Part shown: piece after piece, positions 17,947-26,008 of the stretch
Layout of the letters: each line of letters begins with the position of its first letter
Numbering within the stretch: position 1 is the first letter of the stretch
Origin: Pseudomonadota bacterium
GTDB taxonomy: Bacteria > Myxococcota_A > UBA796 > CAJQPC01
Length of the DNA: 38,577 nt
NCBI GenBank assembly: GCA_024228935.1
Contig: JAAESX010000021.1
Span: forward strand, 1-38,577
Direction: 5' to 3'
Made by a program: the position numbers and the translations under genes
Notes under the pieces: generated by a model
The model's input: the letters and a program-made list of their open reading frames with translations, nothing else
What the model was told of the DNA's origin: nothing
The model's database searches: none

Positions 17947-20250
17947 ATGTCGGACGGCCTGCCGCTCGTCGCGTTGCGCGGCCTCGTGCCCTTCCCGGGC
18001 GCCCTGACGCCGGTCGTCATCGACGGTCCGGCGGCCCTGCGAGCGGTCGCAGAACACGTCGAGCGGGGCGTGGACCTCATCCTGGCGACGCTGGCGCACG
18101 GCGCGACCGACTGCTCGAGCCTCACCGACCTGTACCCGGTGGCCTGCAAGGGCCGGGTGCTGCGCACGCTCTCGATGGGGGACGGCACGGCGCGCGCGCT
18201 GGTCGAGGCGTACGAACGGGTCGAGCTGCTCGACCTGACTCCGGGCGAGTTCTGGACGGCTCGGACGCGGGACTTCGAGGTCGCGACGGACGATCCCATC
18301 GCCGTCGAGATGCGAACGGTGACGCTCCGCGCTTCGCTCGAGGAGCTGCTCGGATCGGACCTGCGGCGCCCCGGCGAGCTGCGCGAGGCGCCCCCGGATC
18401 CGGACGAGGGTCCCGACCGCCTGGCCGACTACACCGCCGGGATGCTGCAGCTCCCCCTCCCCCTGCAGCAGGCCCTGCTCGGCGAGCCCCGACTCTCGGA
18501 TCGGCTCGAGTTCCTGTGCACCGAGGCCGCCAAGGCGCTGGAGCTGGTCCGCCTGTCGAACCGCATCCACGATCGCGTCCGGCAGTCCATCGACCGCAGC
18601 CAGCGGGAGTACTTCCTGCGCGAGCAGATCCGCCTGTGCCGCGAGGAGCTGGGCGAGGCGTCCACGGACGATCTGACCCGCCTCCAGCACCGCCTCGAGG
18701 CCGCCGGGATGCCCTGGGAGGTCCTGGCCGAGGCGCACCGTGAGCTCGACCGCATGCGGCGCATGAGCGCTGACGCCGCCGAGCTCTCCGTCGCGCGGGC
18801 CTGGCTCGACTGCCTGGCCGAGATGCCGTGGAACGTCACGACCGTCGACGACGACGACCTGGCGTCGGCGCGAGCAGCGCTGGACGCCGAGCACCACGGC
18901 CTCGCGGAAGCGAAACAGCGCATCCTGGAGTACCTGGCCGTCCGCCAGCTCAACCCGATGGCCCGCGGCCTGATCCTCTGCTTCGTCGGACCGCCGGGGA
19001 CGGGCAAGACGTCGCTGGCACGCACCGTGGCGCATGCGCTCGGACGCCGCTTCCAGGCGGTCGCGCTGGGCGGCGTGAAGGACGCCTCGGAGATCCGAGG
19101 ACACCGTCGGACCTACGTCGGCGCCATGCCCGGTCGCATCGTCCAGGCCCTGCGCCGGGCGGGCACGCGCAACCCCGTGCTGCTGCTGGACGAGCTCGAC
19201 AAGGTCCAGGCGGTGTCCGGCGATCCTGCCGCCGCGCTCCTCGAGGTGCTGGACAGCACCCAGAACCAGGCGTTCGTCGACCACTACGTCGACGCCCCGT
19301 TCGACCTCTCCCAGACGCTCTTCATCGCCACCGCGAACGTCGTCCAGGACATCCCCCCGGCGCTGTACGACCGGCTCGAGACCGTGCACCTGCCCGGGTA
19401 CATCGAGGACGAGAAGGTCCAGATCGCCCGCAAGCACCTGCTTCCTCGCGTCCGCGCCTCGGTCGGCCTCGACGAGTCCCAGCTCCGCATCTCGAACGAA
19501 GCCCTGCTCGCGCTGGTCCGTCGCTGGACGCTCGAGCCGGGCGTCCGTGGCCTCGAGCGGCACCTGACCCGCATCTTCCGCGGCATGGCGCTGCAGTTCG
19601 TCGAGGGCCGCACGCGCACGCTCGTCGTGAAGGAGAAGCACGTCGAGCGGCTGCTCGGGCCCGCTCCCCCGCGCCTCGATCTCGCCGAGCAGGCCAGCCG
19701 CCCCGGTGTGGCGATGGGCCTGGCGTGGACTGCCGACGGGGGCGAGGTCCTGGTCGTCGAGGCGTTGCGCTTCGAGGGAACGGGTCAGCTCACGCTCACC
19801 GGGACGCTGGGCGAGACCCTGCGCGAGTCCGTCCTCGCCGCCATCAGCCTGGTCCGCAGCCGGGCCGAGGGGCTGGGCATCGAGCCGGCGACCTTCACGC
19901 GCTCGGACTTCCACGTGCACCTGCCCGGCGGGGGCATCCACAAGGACGGCCCGAGCGCCGGGCTCACGACGCTCGTCGCGCTCACGTCGCTGCTGCTCGA
20001 CCGACCGGTCACCGCTGGCCTGGCCCTGACCGGCGAGATCACGCTGAGAGGTCGCGTCCTGGCCGTCGGGGGAATCAAGGAGAAGCTGTTGGCAGCACGC
20101 CGCAGCGGCCTGTCAGCCGTGGTGCTGCCCAAGGCGAACGCGACCGAGTTCGAGGGGCTACCCGAGCGACTGACCGGCTCGCTCCGGATCCACCTCGTCG
20201 AGACGGTCGACGAGGCCCTCGCACACGCCCTTCAGGAGCGTGGGTCGTAG
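17947..20250 (+). CDS. lon: ATP-dependent protease Lon
   Basis: 767 residues, a Lon A-type protease that unfolds and degrades misfolded and regulatory proteins in the cytosol. N-terminal substrate-recognition domain (LPLVALRGLVPFPG at 5-18), coiled helices around 200-260, AAA+ module with Walker A GPPGTGKT (348-355) and LLLDELDKV, then the protease domain with catalytic Ser670 in KDGPSAG and Lys713 in GGIKEKLLAA, the same 43-residue separation as in the E. coli enzyme. The ATG at 17947 (MSDGLP) is preferred to the GTG two codons earlier because the family begins here and TAGACG is 6 bases upstream. It overlaps the converging dnaJ-like gene by 19 bases. Confidence 0.95.
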   Translation: MSDGLPLVALRGLVPFPGALTPVVIDGPAALRAVAEHVERGVDLILATLAHGATDCSSLTDLYPVACKGRVLRTLSMGDGTARALVEAYERVELLDLTPGEFWTARTRDFEVATDDPIAVEMRTVTLRASLEELLGSDLRRPGELREAPPDPDEGPDRLADYTAGMLQLPLPLQQALLGEPRLSDRLEFLCTEAAKALELVRLSNRIHDRVRQSIDRSQREYFLREQIRLCREELGEASTDDLTRLQHRLEAAGMPWEVLAEAHRELDRMRRMSADAAELSVARAWLDCLAEMPWNVTTVDDDDLASARAALDAEHHGLAEAKQRILEYLAVRQLNPMARGLILCFVGPPGTGKTSLARTVAHALGRRFQAVALGGVKDASEIRGHRRTYVGAMPGRIVQALRRAGTRNPVLLLDELDKVQAVSGDPAAALLEVLDSTQNQAFVDHYVDAPFDLSQTLFIATANVVQDIPPALYDRLETVHLPGYIEDEKVQIARKHLLPRVRASVGLDESQLRISNEALLALVRRWTLEPGVRGLERHLTRIFRGMALQFVEGRTRTLVVKEKHVERLLGPAPPRLDLAEQASRPGVAMGLAWTADGGEVLVVEALRFEGTGQLTLTGTLGETLRESVLAAISLVRSRAEGLGIEPATFTRSDFHVHLPGGGIHKDGPSAGLTTLVALTSLLLDRPVTAGLALTGEITLRGRVLAVGGIKEKLLAARRSGLSAVVLPKANATEFEGLPERLTGSLRIHLVETVDEALAHALQERGS

Positions 20251-21302
20251 TCGTTCCGCTCGGCGAAGCGCTCGACCAGCTCGCGCGACTCCTCGTCGAG
20301 GTGCGGCGGCGTCACGATCTTCAGCTGCAGCACCAGGTCGGTCGGCGTTCCGCTCGCGTCGGCCAGGCCCTTGCCACGCAGGCGGAAGCGAGCCCCGCCA
20401 TTGGTGCAGGCCGGCAGGTTCAGGACGACCCGACCCTGAGGGGTGTCGATGGGCACCCGCGCGCCGAGCAGGGCCTCGACCACGCTGATGCACAGGGCCT
20501 GGACCCCCTCGGTGGCGCCGACGGACTGGGCCGGACGCTCGTCACGACCCGCGGGGACACGCTCGACGTCAGGCACGGGGCCCACCAGGCGGATGTCGCA
20601 GACCAGGTCCCCGGCCGGCCCACCACCGACCCCGCAGTTCCCGTACTTCGGGACCCGCAGCGTCTGTCCGTGGCCGATCCCCGGAGGGACCTTCAGGTCG
20701 TGGATCTCGTCGTACTCGACCACGCTGCGGCGATCATCGGTGTGCACGAGCCGCATGTACGTGAGCGTGACGGTGCCCCCGCGCGCCGCGACCGCGCGCG
20801 GGACGTCGACGGCCATCGAGATGTCCGTGCCCGGCTGGGAATCCACCCGAGGCGGAGGAGGAGGAGGCGCTGCCGTCGGACGCCCCTTCGGCGTCTTCGG
20901 GGCTGGGCGACGATCCTTGCTGACCGACGTCGAGCGAGGACGCTTGCCGCCGAACCCGAAGTCGGCGTCCGCGAAGATGTCGTCGAGCCCGATGTCGTTC
21001 GCCGGGTCGCGGTTCATCCCCCGCGAGTTGGGGCCCTCCGGCGGGTCGCCGCTCCACCAGTTGAACCCGCCTGCCATGCGCCCTGGGGTGCGCTTCTGGA
21101 AGCGCCGGTCATAGCGACCACGCTGCACCGGGTCCGACAGGACCTCGTAGGCCTCGCTGATCGCCTTGAACCGTTCGACGGTGACCGGGTCCTCGCCGGC
21201 GACGTCCGGGTGGAGTTCGCGAGCCAGCTTCCGGTAGGCCTTCTTGATGTCCTGCATCGGGGCGTCGCGGGCGACGCCGAGGGTCTGGTAGAGGTCGGCC
21301 AA
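20232..21302 (-). CDS. DnaJ-domain co-chaperone without zinc finger (CbpA/DnaJ-like)
   Basis: 356 residues. J-domain at 1-70 with the HPD triad at 31-33 that stimulates DnaK ATPase; then a Gly/Asn- and Pro-rich linker (about 80-155), and two C-terminal DnaJ substrate-binding subdomains (VPRAVAARGGTVTLTYMR..., DLKVPPGIGHGQTLRVPKYGN, and GARFRLRGKGL). No CxxCxGxG zinc-finger repeats are present, as in CbpA-type proteins. The start is TTG: no ATG or GTG is in frame nearby and the J-domain begins here. TATGAT at 21312-21317 (minus) is only 9 bases upstream, so the mRNA leader would be about 3 bases or none. It shares a 135-base regulatory space with clpX and converges with lon. Confidence 0.88.
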   Translation of the reverse strand: MADLYQTLGVARDAPMQDIKKAYRKLARELHPDVAGEDPVTVERFKAISEAYEVLSDPVQRGRYDRRFQKRTPGRMAGGFNWWSGDPPEGPNSRGMNRDPANDIGLDDIFADADFGFGGKRPRSTSVSKDRRPAPKTPKGRPTAAPPPPPPRVDSQPGTDISMAVDVPRAVAARGGTVTLTYMRLVHTDDRRSVVEYDEIHDLKVPPGIGHGQTLRVPKYGNCGVGGGPAGDLVCDIRLVGPVPDVERVPAGRDERPAQSVGATEGVQALCISVVEALLGARVPIDTPQGRVVLNLPACTNGGARFRLRGKGLADASGTPTDLVLQLKIVTPPHLDEESRELVERFAERNDYDPRS

Positions 21303-21311
21303 GGCGTCCGC

Positions 21312-21317
21312 ATCATA
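21312..21317 (-). promoter_or_regulatory. -10 element TATGAT of the dnaJ-like gene
   Basis: TATGAT on the minus strand, nine bases before the TTG start at 21302. The distance allows only a leader of about 2-3 bases, so translation would be leaderless or nearly so. No convincing -35 element is seen. Confidence 0.45.
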
Positions 21318-21340
21318 GCGGGACGGCGCTCACCTTTTCG

Positions 21341-21350
21341 TTCAGCTGAA
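21341..21350. promoter_or_regulatory. Palindrome TTCAGCTGAA between dnaJ-like and clpX promoters
   Basis: A perfect 10-bp palindrome located between the dnaJ-like -10 (21312-21317) and the clpX -35 (21369-21374). Its position would suit a shared operator for two proteostasis genes. It does not match CIRCE (HrcA). The function is inferred from place only. Confidence 0.25.
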
Positions 21351-21368
21351 GCCCGTCCGGTCCGATGA

Positions 21369-21398
21369 TTGACGGTGTCTGGAACCGGTGGATAAGAT
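21369..21398 (+). promoter_or_regulatory. Sigma-70-type promoter of clpX
   Basis: TTGACG (21369-21374), 18-base spacer, TAAGAT (21393-21398). Transcription should begin near 21405, giving a leader of about 33 bases that contains GAGGAAG ahead of the ATG at 21438. Confidence 0.7.
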
Positions 21399-21437
21399 CG
21401 TCTGTGACGGTCCGGCCGGATCGCACCGAGGAAGTGG

Positions 21438-22697
<1,260 letters not shown>

Positions 22698-22716
22698 GAC
22701 TCTGAGCCGTCCCGGC

Positions 22717-23250
22717 TTGCTGATCGCGAGCCCGCAGATGCGGGACTCGAACTTCTCTGGCGCCGTCGTGCTGTTGTGGCACTTCGACGACGAGGGGGCC
22801 ATGGGCGTGGTCATCAACCGGGCCATGGAGATCGGCATCTCGGATGTCGGCAAGCAGCTCGAGATCGATGCCGAGGAGCTCGCCGACCCGAGCCTCGCCG
22901 ACCACGTCCTCTGGGGCGGACCGGTCGAGCCCGGCGCCGGGTTCTTGCTGCTGCGCGGAACGGTGCCCGACGCCGAGGGCTGGAACCTCGACGCGGGCAT
23001 CGCGGTGACGACGAGCCAGGACCGCCTGGAGCGCCTCCTACGCCGTGGTGGCGAGTACCGGCTGTGCCTCGGGTACGCCGGGTGGGCCGCCGGTCAGCTC
23101 GACGCCGAGATCGCGCTCGGGAGCTGGCTGTACACCGAGGTGGACCCGGAGCTCGTCTTCGACGGCCAGATCGGTGACCGCTACGACAAGGCGCTCATGC
23201 TGCTGGGCCTGCAGTCGTCGATGGTCTGGATGACGCCCATCGACGAGTGA
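22717..23250 (+). CDS. YqgE/AlgH family protein (UPF0301)
   Basis: About 177 residues, the usual family size. Characteristic opening LLIASPQMRDSNFSGAVV and GAMGVVINR, then LWGGPVEPG and the C-terminal GYAGWAAGQLDAEIALGSWL. The biochemical role is unknown; in Pseudomonas AlgH affects alginate and regulation. The start is uncertain: the conserved strand needs at least TTG at 22717; a CTG at 22702 is also possible, while the ATG at 22738 would cut into conserved sequence. It begins only 19 bases after the clpX stop and is likely cotranscribed with it. A strong hairpin at 23252-23281 follows immediately. Confidence 0.85.
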   Translation: MLIASPQMRDSNFSGAVVLLWHFDDEGAMGVVINRAMEIGISDVGKQLEIDAEELADPSLADHVLWGGPVEPGAGFLLLRGTVPDAEGWNLDAGIAVTTSQDRLERLLRRGGEYRLCLGYAGWAAGQLDAEIALGSWLYTEVDPELVFDGQIGDRYDKALMLLGLQSSMVWMTPIDE

Positions 23251-23251
23251 C

Positions 23252-23281
23252 GAGTCCTCAGCACGAAGTGCTCCAGGACTC
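23252..23281 (+). terminator. Strong hairpin directly after the yqgE stop
   Basis: GAGTCCT (23252-23258) pairs with AGGACTC (23275-23281) and inside it AGCAC pairs with GTGCT around a GAA triloop, separated by a 1x2 internal bulge: 12 base pairs in all. No T-tract follows. It lies two bases after the yqgE stop and may block or process the transcript end. Confidence 0.6.
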
Positions 23282-23475
23282 CCACCGAGCGACAGCGAGG
23301 TGCGCCCGGCGAGGTGGGCTCCCGCCCGCTCGTGACGCCGAGTCACGAAGTGCGAGGGGTTCAGGAGCCAGGGTGGGATGAGCCGGGCGGAGGCTGCAGG
23401 GGAGCGAGGGACGAGCGACCCGGTGCGCAGCCGATACCGAGACGACGCAGGAGCCGACGGCAGAAGAGACGTCGC
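23282..23475. other. Structured intergenic region between converging genes, no gene seen
   Basis: No coding frame with plausible composition is seen. Besides the hairpin at 23252-23281, CCCACC (23281-23286) can pair with GGTGGG (23313-23318), and TCGTGAC (23330-23336) pairs perfectly with GTCACGA (23342-23348) around GCCGA. The 9-mer CACGAAGTG occurs in the first and last of these (23262-23270 and 23344-23352). From about 23355 to 23475 the sequence is purine-rich (GGAG/GAGC) without further structure that I recognise. It could hold a small RNA or just a composite terminator. Confidence 0.35.
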
Positions 23476-24735
23476 CTACTCGGCGTCCACCACGGCCATG
23501 CCCGAGTCCTTGCCACCATCGAGCTGCGGCAGCCAGTGATCGCGAACCTGGGCGAACCCCGCCATCTCGCTCTCGGGCAGCGGCTCGACGTTCGGCAGGT
23601 CGACGTTCATCGCGTCGACCGCCTTGCCGTTGACCCGGAACTCGTAGTGCAGGTGCGGGCCGGTGGAGAGCCCGGTCGAGCCGACGTACCCGATGAGGTC
23701 GCCCTGCTTCACCTGCGAGCCGTTCTTCACGGCGATCTTCGACAGGTGGCTGTACGAGGTCGTGTAGGGCCCGGCGTGGTCGAGCTTCACGTACTTGCCG
23801 TGTCCGCCGTTCGTCGACGCGTAGACCACCTTGCCGTCGCCGGTCGCGCGGACGGGCGTGCCCGAGCCGGCGGCGAAGTCGGTCCCGTAGTGGGGCCGCG
23901 CGGACTTGAGGACCGGGTGGTACCGCTTCAGGTTGAACTTCGAGCTGACGCGCGAGTACTCGAGCGGCGAGCGCAGGAAGGGGCGCTTGCTGGCCGTTCC
24001 GTCCGGGTGGTACCAGCCGAGCGTGCCGTCGGCCTGCTCGTACTGGACGGCGGTGTAGACGTCGCCGTCGTTCTCGAGCCGCACCGCGTGCAGGTCGCCG
24101 AGCCGCACGAACGAGCCTTCGGTGTGCAGCTCCTCGCCGACGAGTGTGAACCGAGCGCCGGCGCGGAGCTCGGTGTTGAAGTCGACCTCCCACTGGAAGA
24201 CCTCGGACAGCCGAACGATGTCCGCGGGCCGCAGCCCCGCGTCGATGGCGGCGTTCCACAGCGAGCCGTCCACGTCGAGCGCGCGGGTGCCCGTGGCGAC
24301 CTCGTACTCGATGACGTCGAGCGAGCTCGCCGGAGCGTCGCCCGTCAGGTCGAGCACCAGCGTGGTGTCCTCGTCGAGCGCGTAGCGGAGCGCGACCGCG
24401 TGGGGGACGTCCCGCTCGTACGTGAACACCAGGTCCCGTCCGGCGCGGATATTCGTGAGGTCGGTGTGCTCGCTGGCGGCGTCGACCACGCCCTGGATGG
24501 CCGTCACGCCGTAGCGCGGCAGGATGGCGCCGAGGGTCTCGCCCTTGGAGATGGTGTGCACGACGTCGGCGAACCGGGGAGGCTCGGGGGGCGCGACCTC
24601 CTCGACGACCGGCGCGACGGGCACCGCCTCGGCCGGCTCGGGAGCCGTCATCGCGAGCGTGACGCCGCCCATGGCCAGCGTGCCGACGAAGCTCGTCGCC
24701 AGGAGCCGGGCTCGCATCCGAGCATCTGTGGTCAT
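23476..24735 (-). CDS. M23 (LytM) peptidoglycan endopeptidase, MepM/Csd3-like
   Basis: 419 residues. One N-terminal signal-anchor (about 9-31), then a LysM-like segment (HTISKGETLGAILPRYGV, 60-77), a Csd3-type middle domain (about 110-250) and a C-terminal M23 domain. Zinc ligands H282 and D286 (HYGTD) and H363 in GPHLHYEF, with H361 and H330 as catalytic histidines, are all present, so it should be active in cutting peptide cross-links in the periplasm. The order matches MepM/Csd3/ShyA-type enzymes needed for cell growth or shape. It lies 45 bases downstream of a membrane kinase gene on the same strand, which may be co-transcribed; an ATG at 24718 is an alternative start. Confidence 0.9.
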   Translation of the reverse strand: MTTDARMRARLLATSFVGTLAMGGVTLAMTAPEPAEAVPVAPVVEEVAPPEPPRFADVVHTISKGETLGAILPRYGVTAIQGVVDAASEHTDLTNIRAGRDLVFTYERDVPHAVALRYALDEDTTLVLDLTGDAPASSLDVIEYEVATGTRALDVDGSLWNAAIDAGLRPADIVRLSEVFQWEVDFNTELRAGARFTLVGEELHTEGSFVRLGDLHAVRLENDGDVYTAVQYEQADGTLGWYHPDGTASKRPFLRSPLEYSRVSSKFNLKRYHPVLKSARPHYGTDFAAGSGTPVRATGDGKVVYASTNGGHGKYVKLDHAGPYTTSYSHLSKIAVKNGSQVKQGDLIGYVGSTGLSTGPHLHYEFRVNGKAVDAMNVDLPNVEPLPESEMAGFAQVRDHWLPQLDGGKDSGMAVVDAE

Positions 24736-24780
24736 GTCAAGTCCGGGGCCGAGATCGTGGGCGAGAGATCGGCCTCCAGT

Positions 24781-25977
24781 CTATCGGAAATACCAGAGAA
24801 TCGCCACGAGCAAACCCAGCGCAATCAGCCCCACGCCGCCACCGACGAGCAATCCCTTCAAGACCATCGATCCGGTGCTCGGACCGATATGTTCGAACCG
24901 GGTGGGGTCTTCCGGCTTCACGGGGATCGCGGGGATCGTCGGCGCGGCCTTGCCCGGAGGCGTCGGCGACCTCGGCCGAGGGGGCGTCGGCGACAGGCCC
25001 ACGGTGTTCTCGATGGCGGGCGGAGGAGGTGGCGACGACGAGTCCAGGTCGAACGCCCTTCCGGCCATCCCCTCCCCGTCTTCGGCGGTAGCCCGAGTGG
25101 CACCGACGGCGGGGACGACCCGAGCACACCAGCGCTGGAGCCCCGTCCCGGAAGCAGCGTCGGCGATGTCGAGCAGCGTGGCCTCGGCCTCGGCTCCGGT
25201 GGGTCGCTCGGTGGGCTCCCACTCGAGCAGCGATCGGATGGCCTGGCGGACCGGCTCGTACTCGTCGGGCAGCTCGGCCAGCCAGCCCTCGCGACGCCGC
25301 TCGAACTTCTCGCGCTCCAGGCTGGGCTTGCCGAACTTGCGGCCCGTCGCGAGCTCGCCCAGGACCAGGCCGAGTCCGTACAGATCGGCGGACGACGAGA
25401 CCCGGCCGGTCAGGATGTACTCGGGCGCCATGTAGAGCAGCGTCCCGAGGACGAGCCGGCCGGTCTTGGACTCCCGGGCGTCGAACGCCGCCTTGGCCAC
25501 GCCGAAGTCCAGCAGCTTGATGTGCCCTCGGGCCGTCACCATGACGTTCGCCGGCTTCACGTCCCGATGGATGACGCCGAGCGGCTCGCCCGTTCCTGGA
25601 TGGACCGCGGTGTGGGCCTTGTGGAGCGCACCCGCGACCGTGGCGCCGAAGACGGCAAGCGCCCGCGGGGGGGCCTTGTGGCCGGCCTCGACCACCTGGT
25701 CCAGGTCCACCCCGTCGACCCACTCCATGACGACGCAGTCGCGCCCCTCGAGGTGCAGCAGGTCGAGCACCGAGAGGATGGAGTCGTCCTGGAGCATCGC
25801 CAGGAGCCGGGCTTCGTCCCGCACCCGCGTCAGGAACGCGTCGGTGCCGCTGTGCTCACCGGCGATGACCTTGATGGCGACCTTGCGACGCATCCCCCGG
25901 TCGGCGACCAGCTCGGCGGCGTAGACCGTCCCGAACGCGCCGGAGCCGAGAGGATGCTGGATCTGGAGGCGTCGCAT
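24781..25977 (-). CDS. Membrane-anchored Ser/Thr protein kinase
   Basis: 398 residues. Complete Hanks kinase: GSGAFGTVY (11-19), K36, HRDVKPANV (137-145, D139), DFG (157-159) and MAPEY. The kinase ends near 285, followed by a Ser/Pro-rich juxtamembrane linker and one transmembrane helix at about 371-395 ending in WYFR; there is essentially no periplasmic domain, so a signal would have to come through partners in the membrane or from inside. TAGGAT at 25986-25991 (minus) lies 8 bases before the ATG, giving a leader of 0-2 bases. The next gene downstream is a cell-wall endopeptidase, suggesting a role in envelope control. Confidence 0.92.
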   Translation of the reverse strand: MRRLQIQHPLGSGAFGTVYAAELVADRGMRRKVAIKVIAGEHSGTDAFLTRVRDEARLLAMLQDDSILSVLDLLHLEGRDCVVMEWVDGVDLDQVVEAGHKAPPRALAVFGATVAGALHKAHTAVHPGTGEPLGVIHRDVKPANVMVTARGHIKLLDFGVAKAAFDARESKTGRLVLGTLLYMAPEYILTGRVSSSADLYGLGLVLGELATGRKFGKPSLEREKFERRREGWLAELPDEYEPVRQAIRSLLEWEPTERPTGAEAEATLLDIADAASGTGLQRWCARVVPAVGATRATAEDGEGMAGRAFDLDSSSPPPPPAIENTVGLSPTPPRPRSPTPPGKAAPTIPAIPVKPEDPTRFEHIGPSTGSMVLKGLLVGGGVGLIALGLLVAILWYFR

Positions 25978-25985
25978 GCGCGCGA

Positions 25986-25991
25986 ATCCTA
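25986..25991 (-). promoter_or_regulatory. -10 hexamer TAGGAT of the membrane kinase gene
   Basis: TAGGAT on the minus strand, 8 bases before the ATG at 25977. It lies almost back to back with the plus-strand hexamer at 25997-26002; the start codons of the two divergent genes are only 31 bases apart. Confidence 0.5.
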
Positions 25992-25996
25992 CCGGC

Positions 25997-26002
25997 TACG
26001 CT
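25997..26002 (+). promoter_or_regulatory. -10 hexamer TACGCT deciding the GTG start at 26009
   Basis: TACGCT, six bases (GCAGGC), GTG at 26009. The longer frame from 25976 would start inside the divergent kinase coding sequence and ahead of this element, and would add residues in front of a clean signal peptide. Confidence 0.55.
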
Positions 26003-26008
26003 GCAGGC

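Noticed and set aside
16390..19941. 1183-codon minus-strand open frame across the kinase and lon
   Set aside because: Spans two real genes in other frames; Arg/Gln-rich composition without motifs, an effect of very high GC.
21303..21437. CIRCE (HrcA) element at the dnaJ-like/clpX control region
   Set aside because: No TTAGCACTC-N9-GAGTGCTAA inverted repeat is present.
23282..23475. Small gene or pseudogene in the yqgE-M23 gap
   Set aside because: Frames there are only extensions of shadow frames, with no start signal or recognisable sequence; inverted repeats explain the region better.
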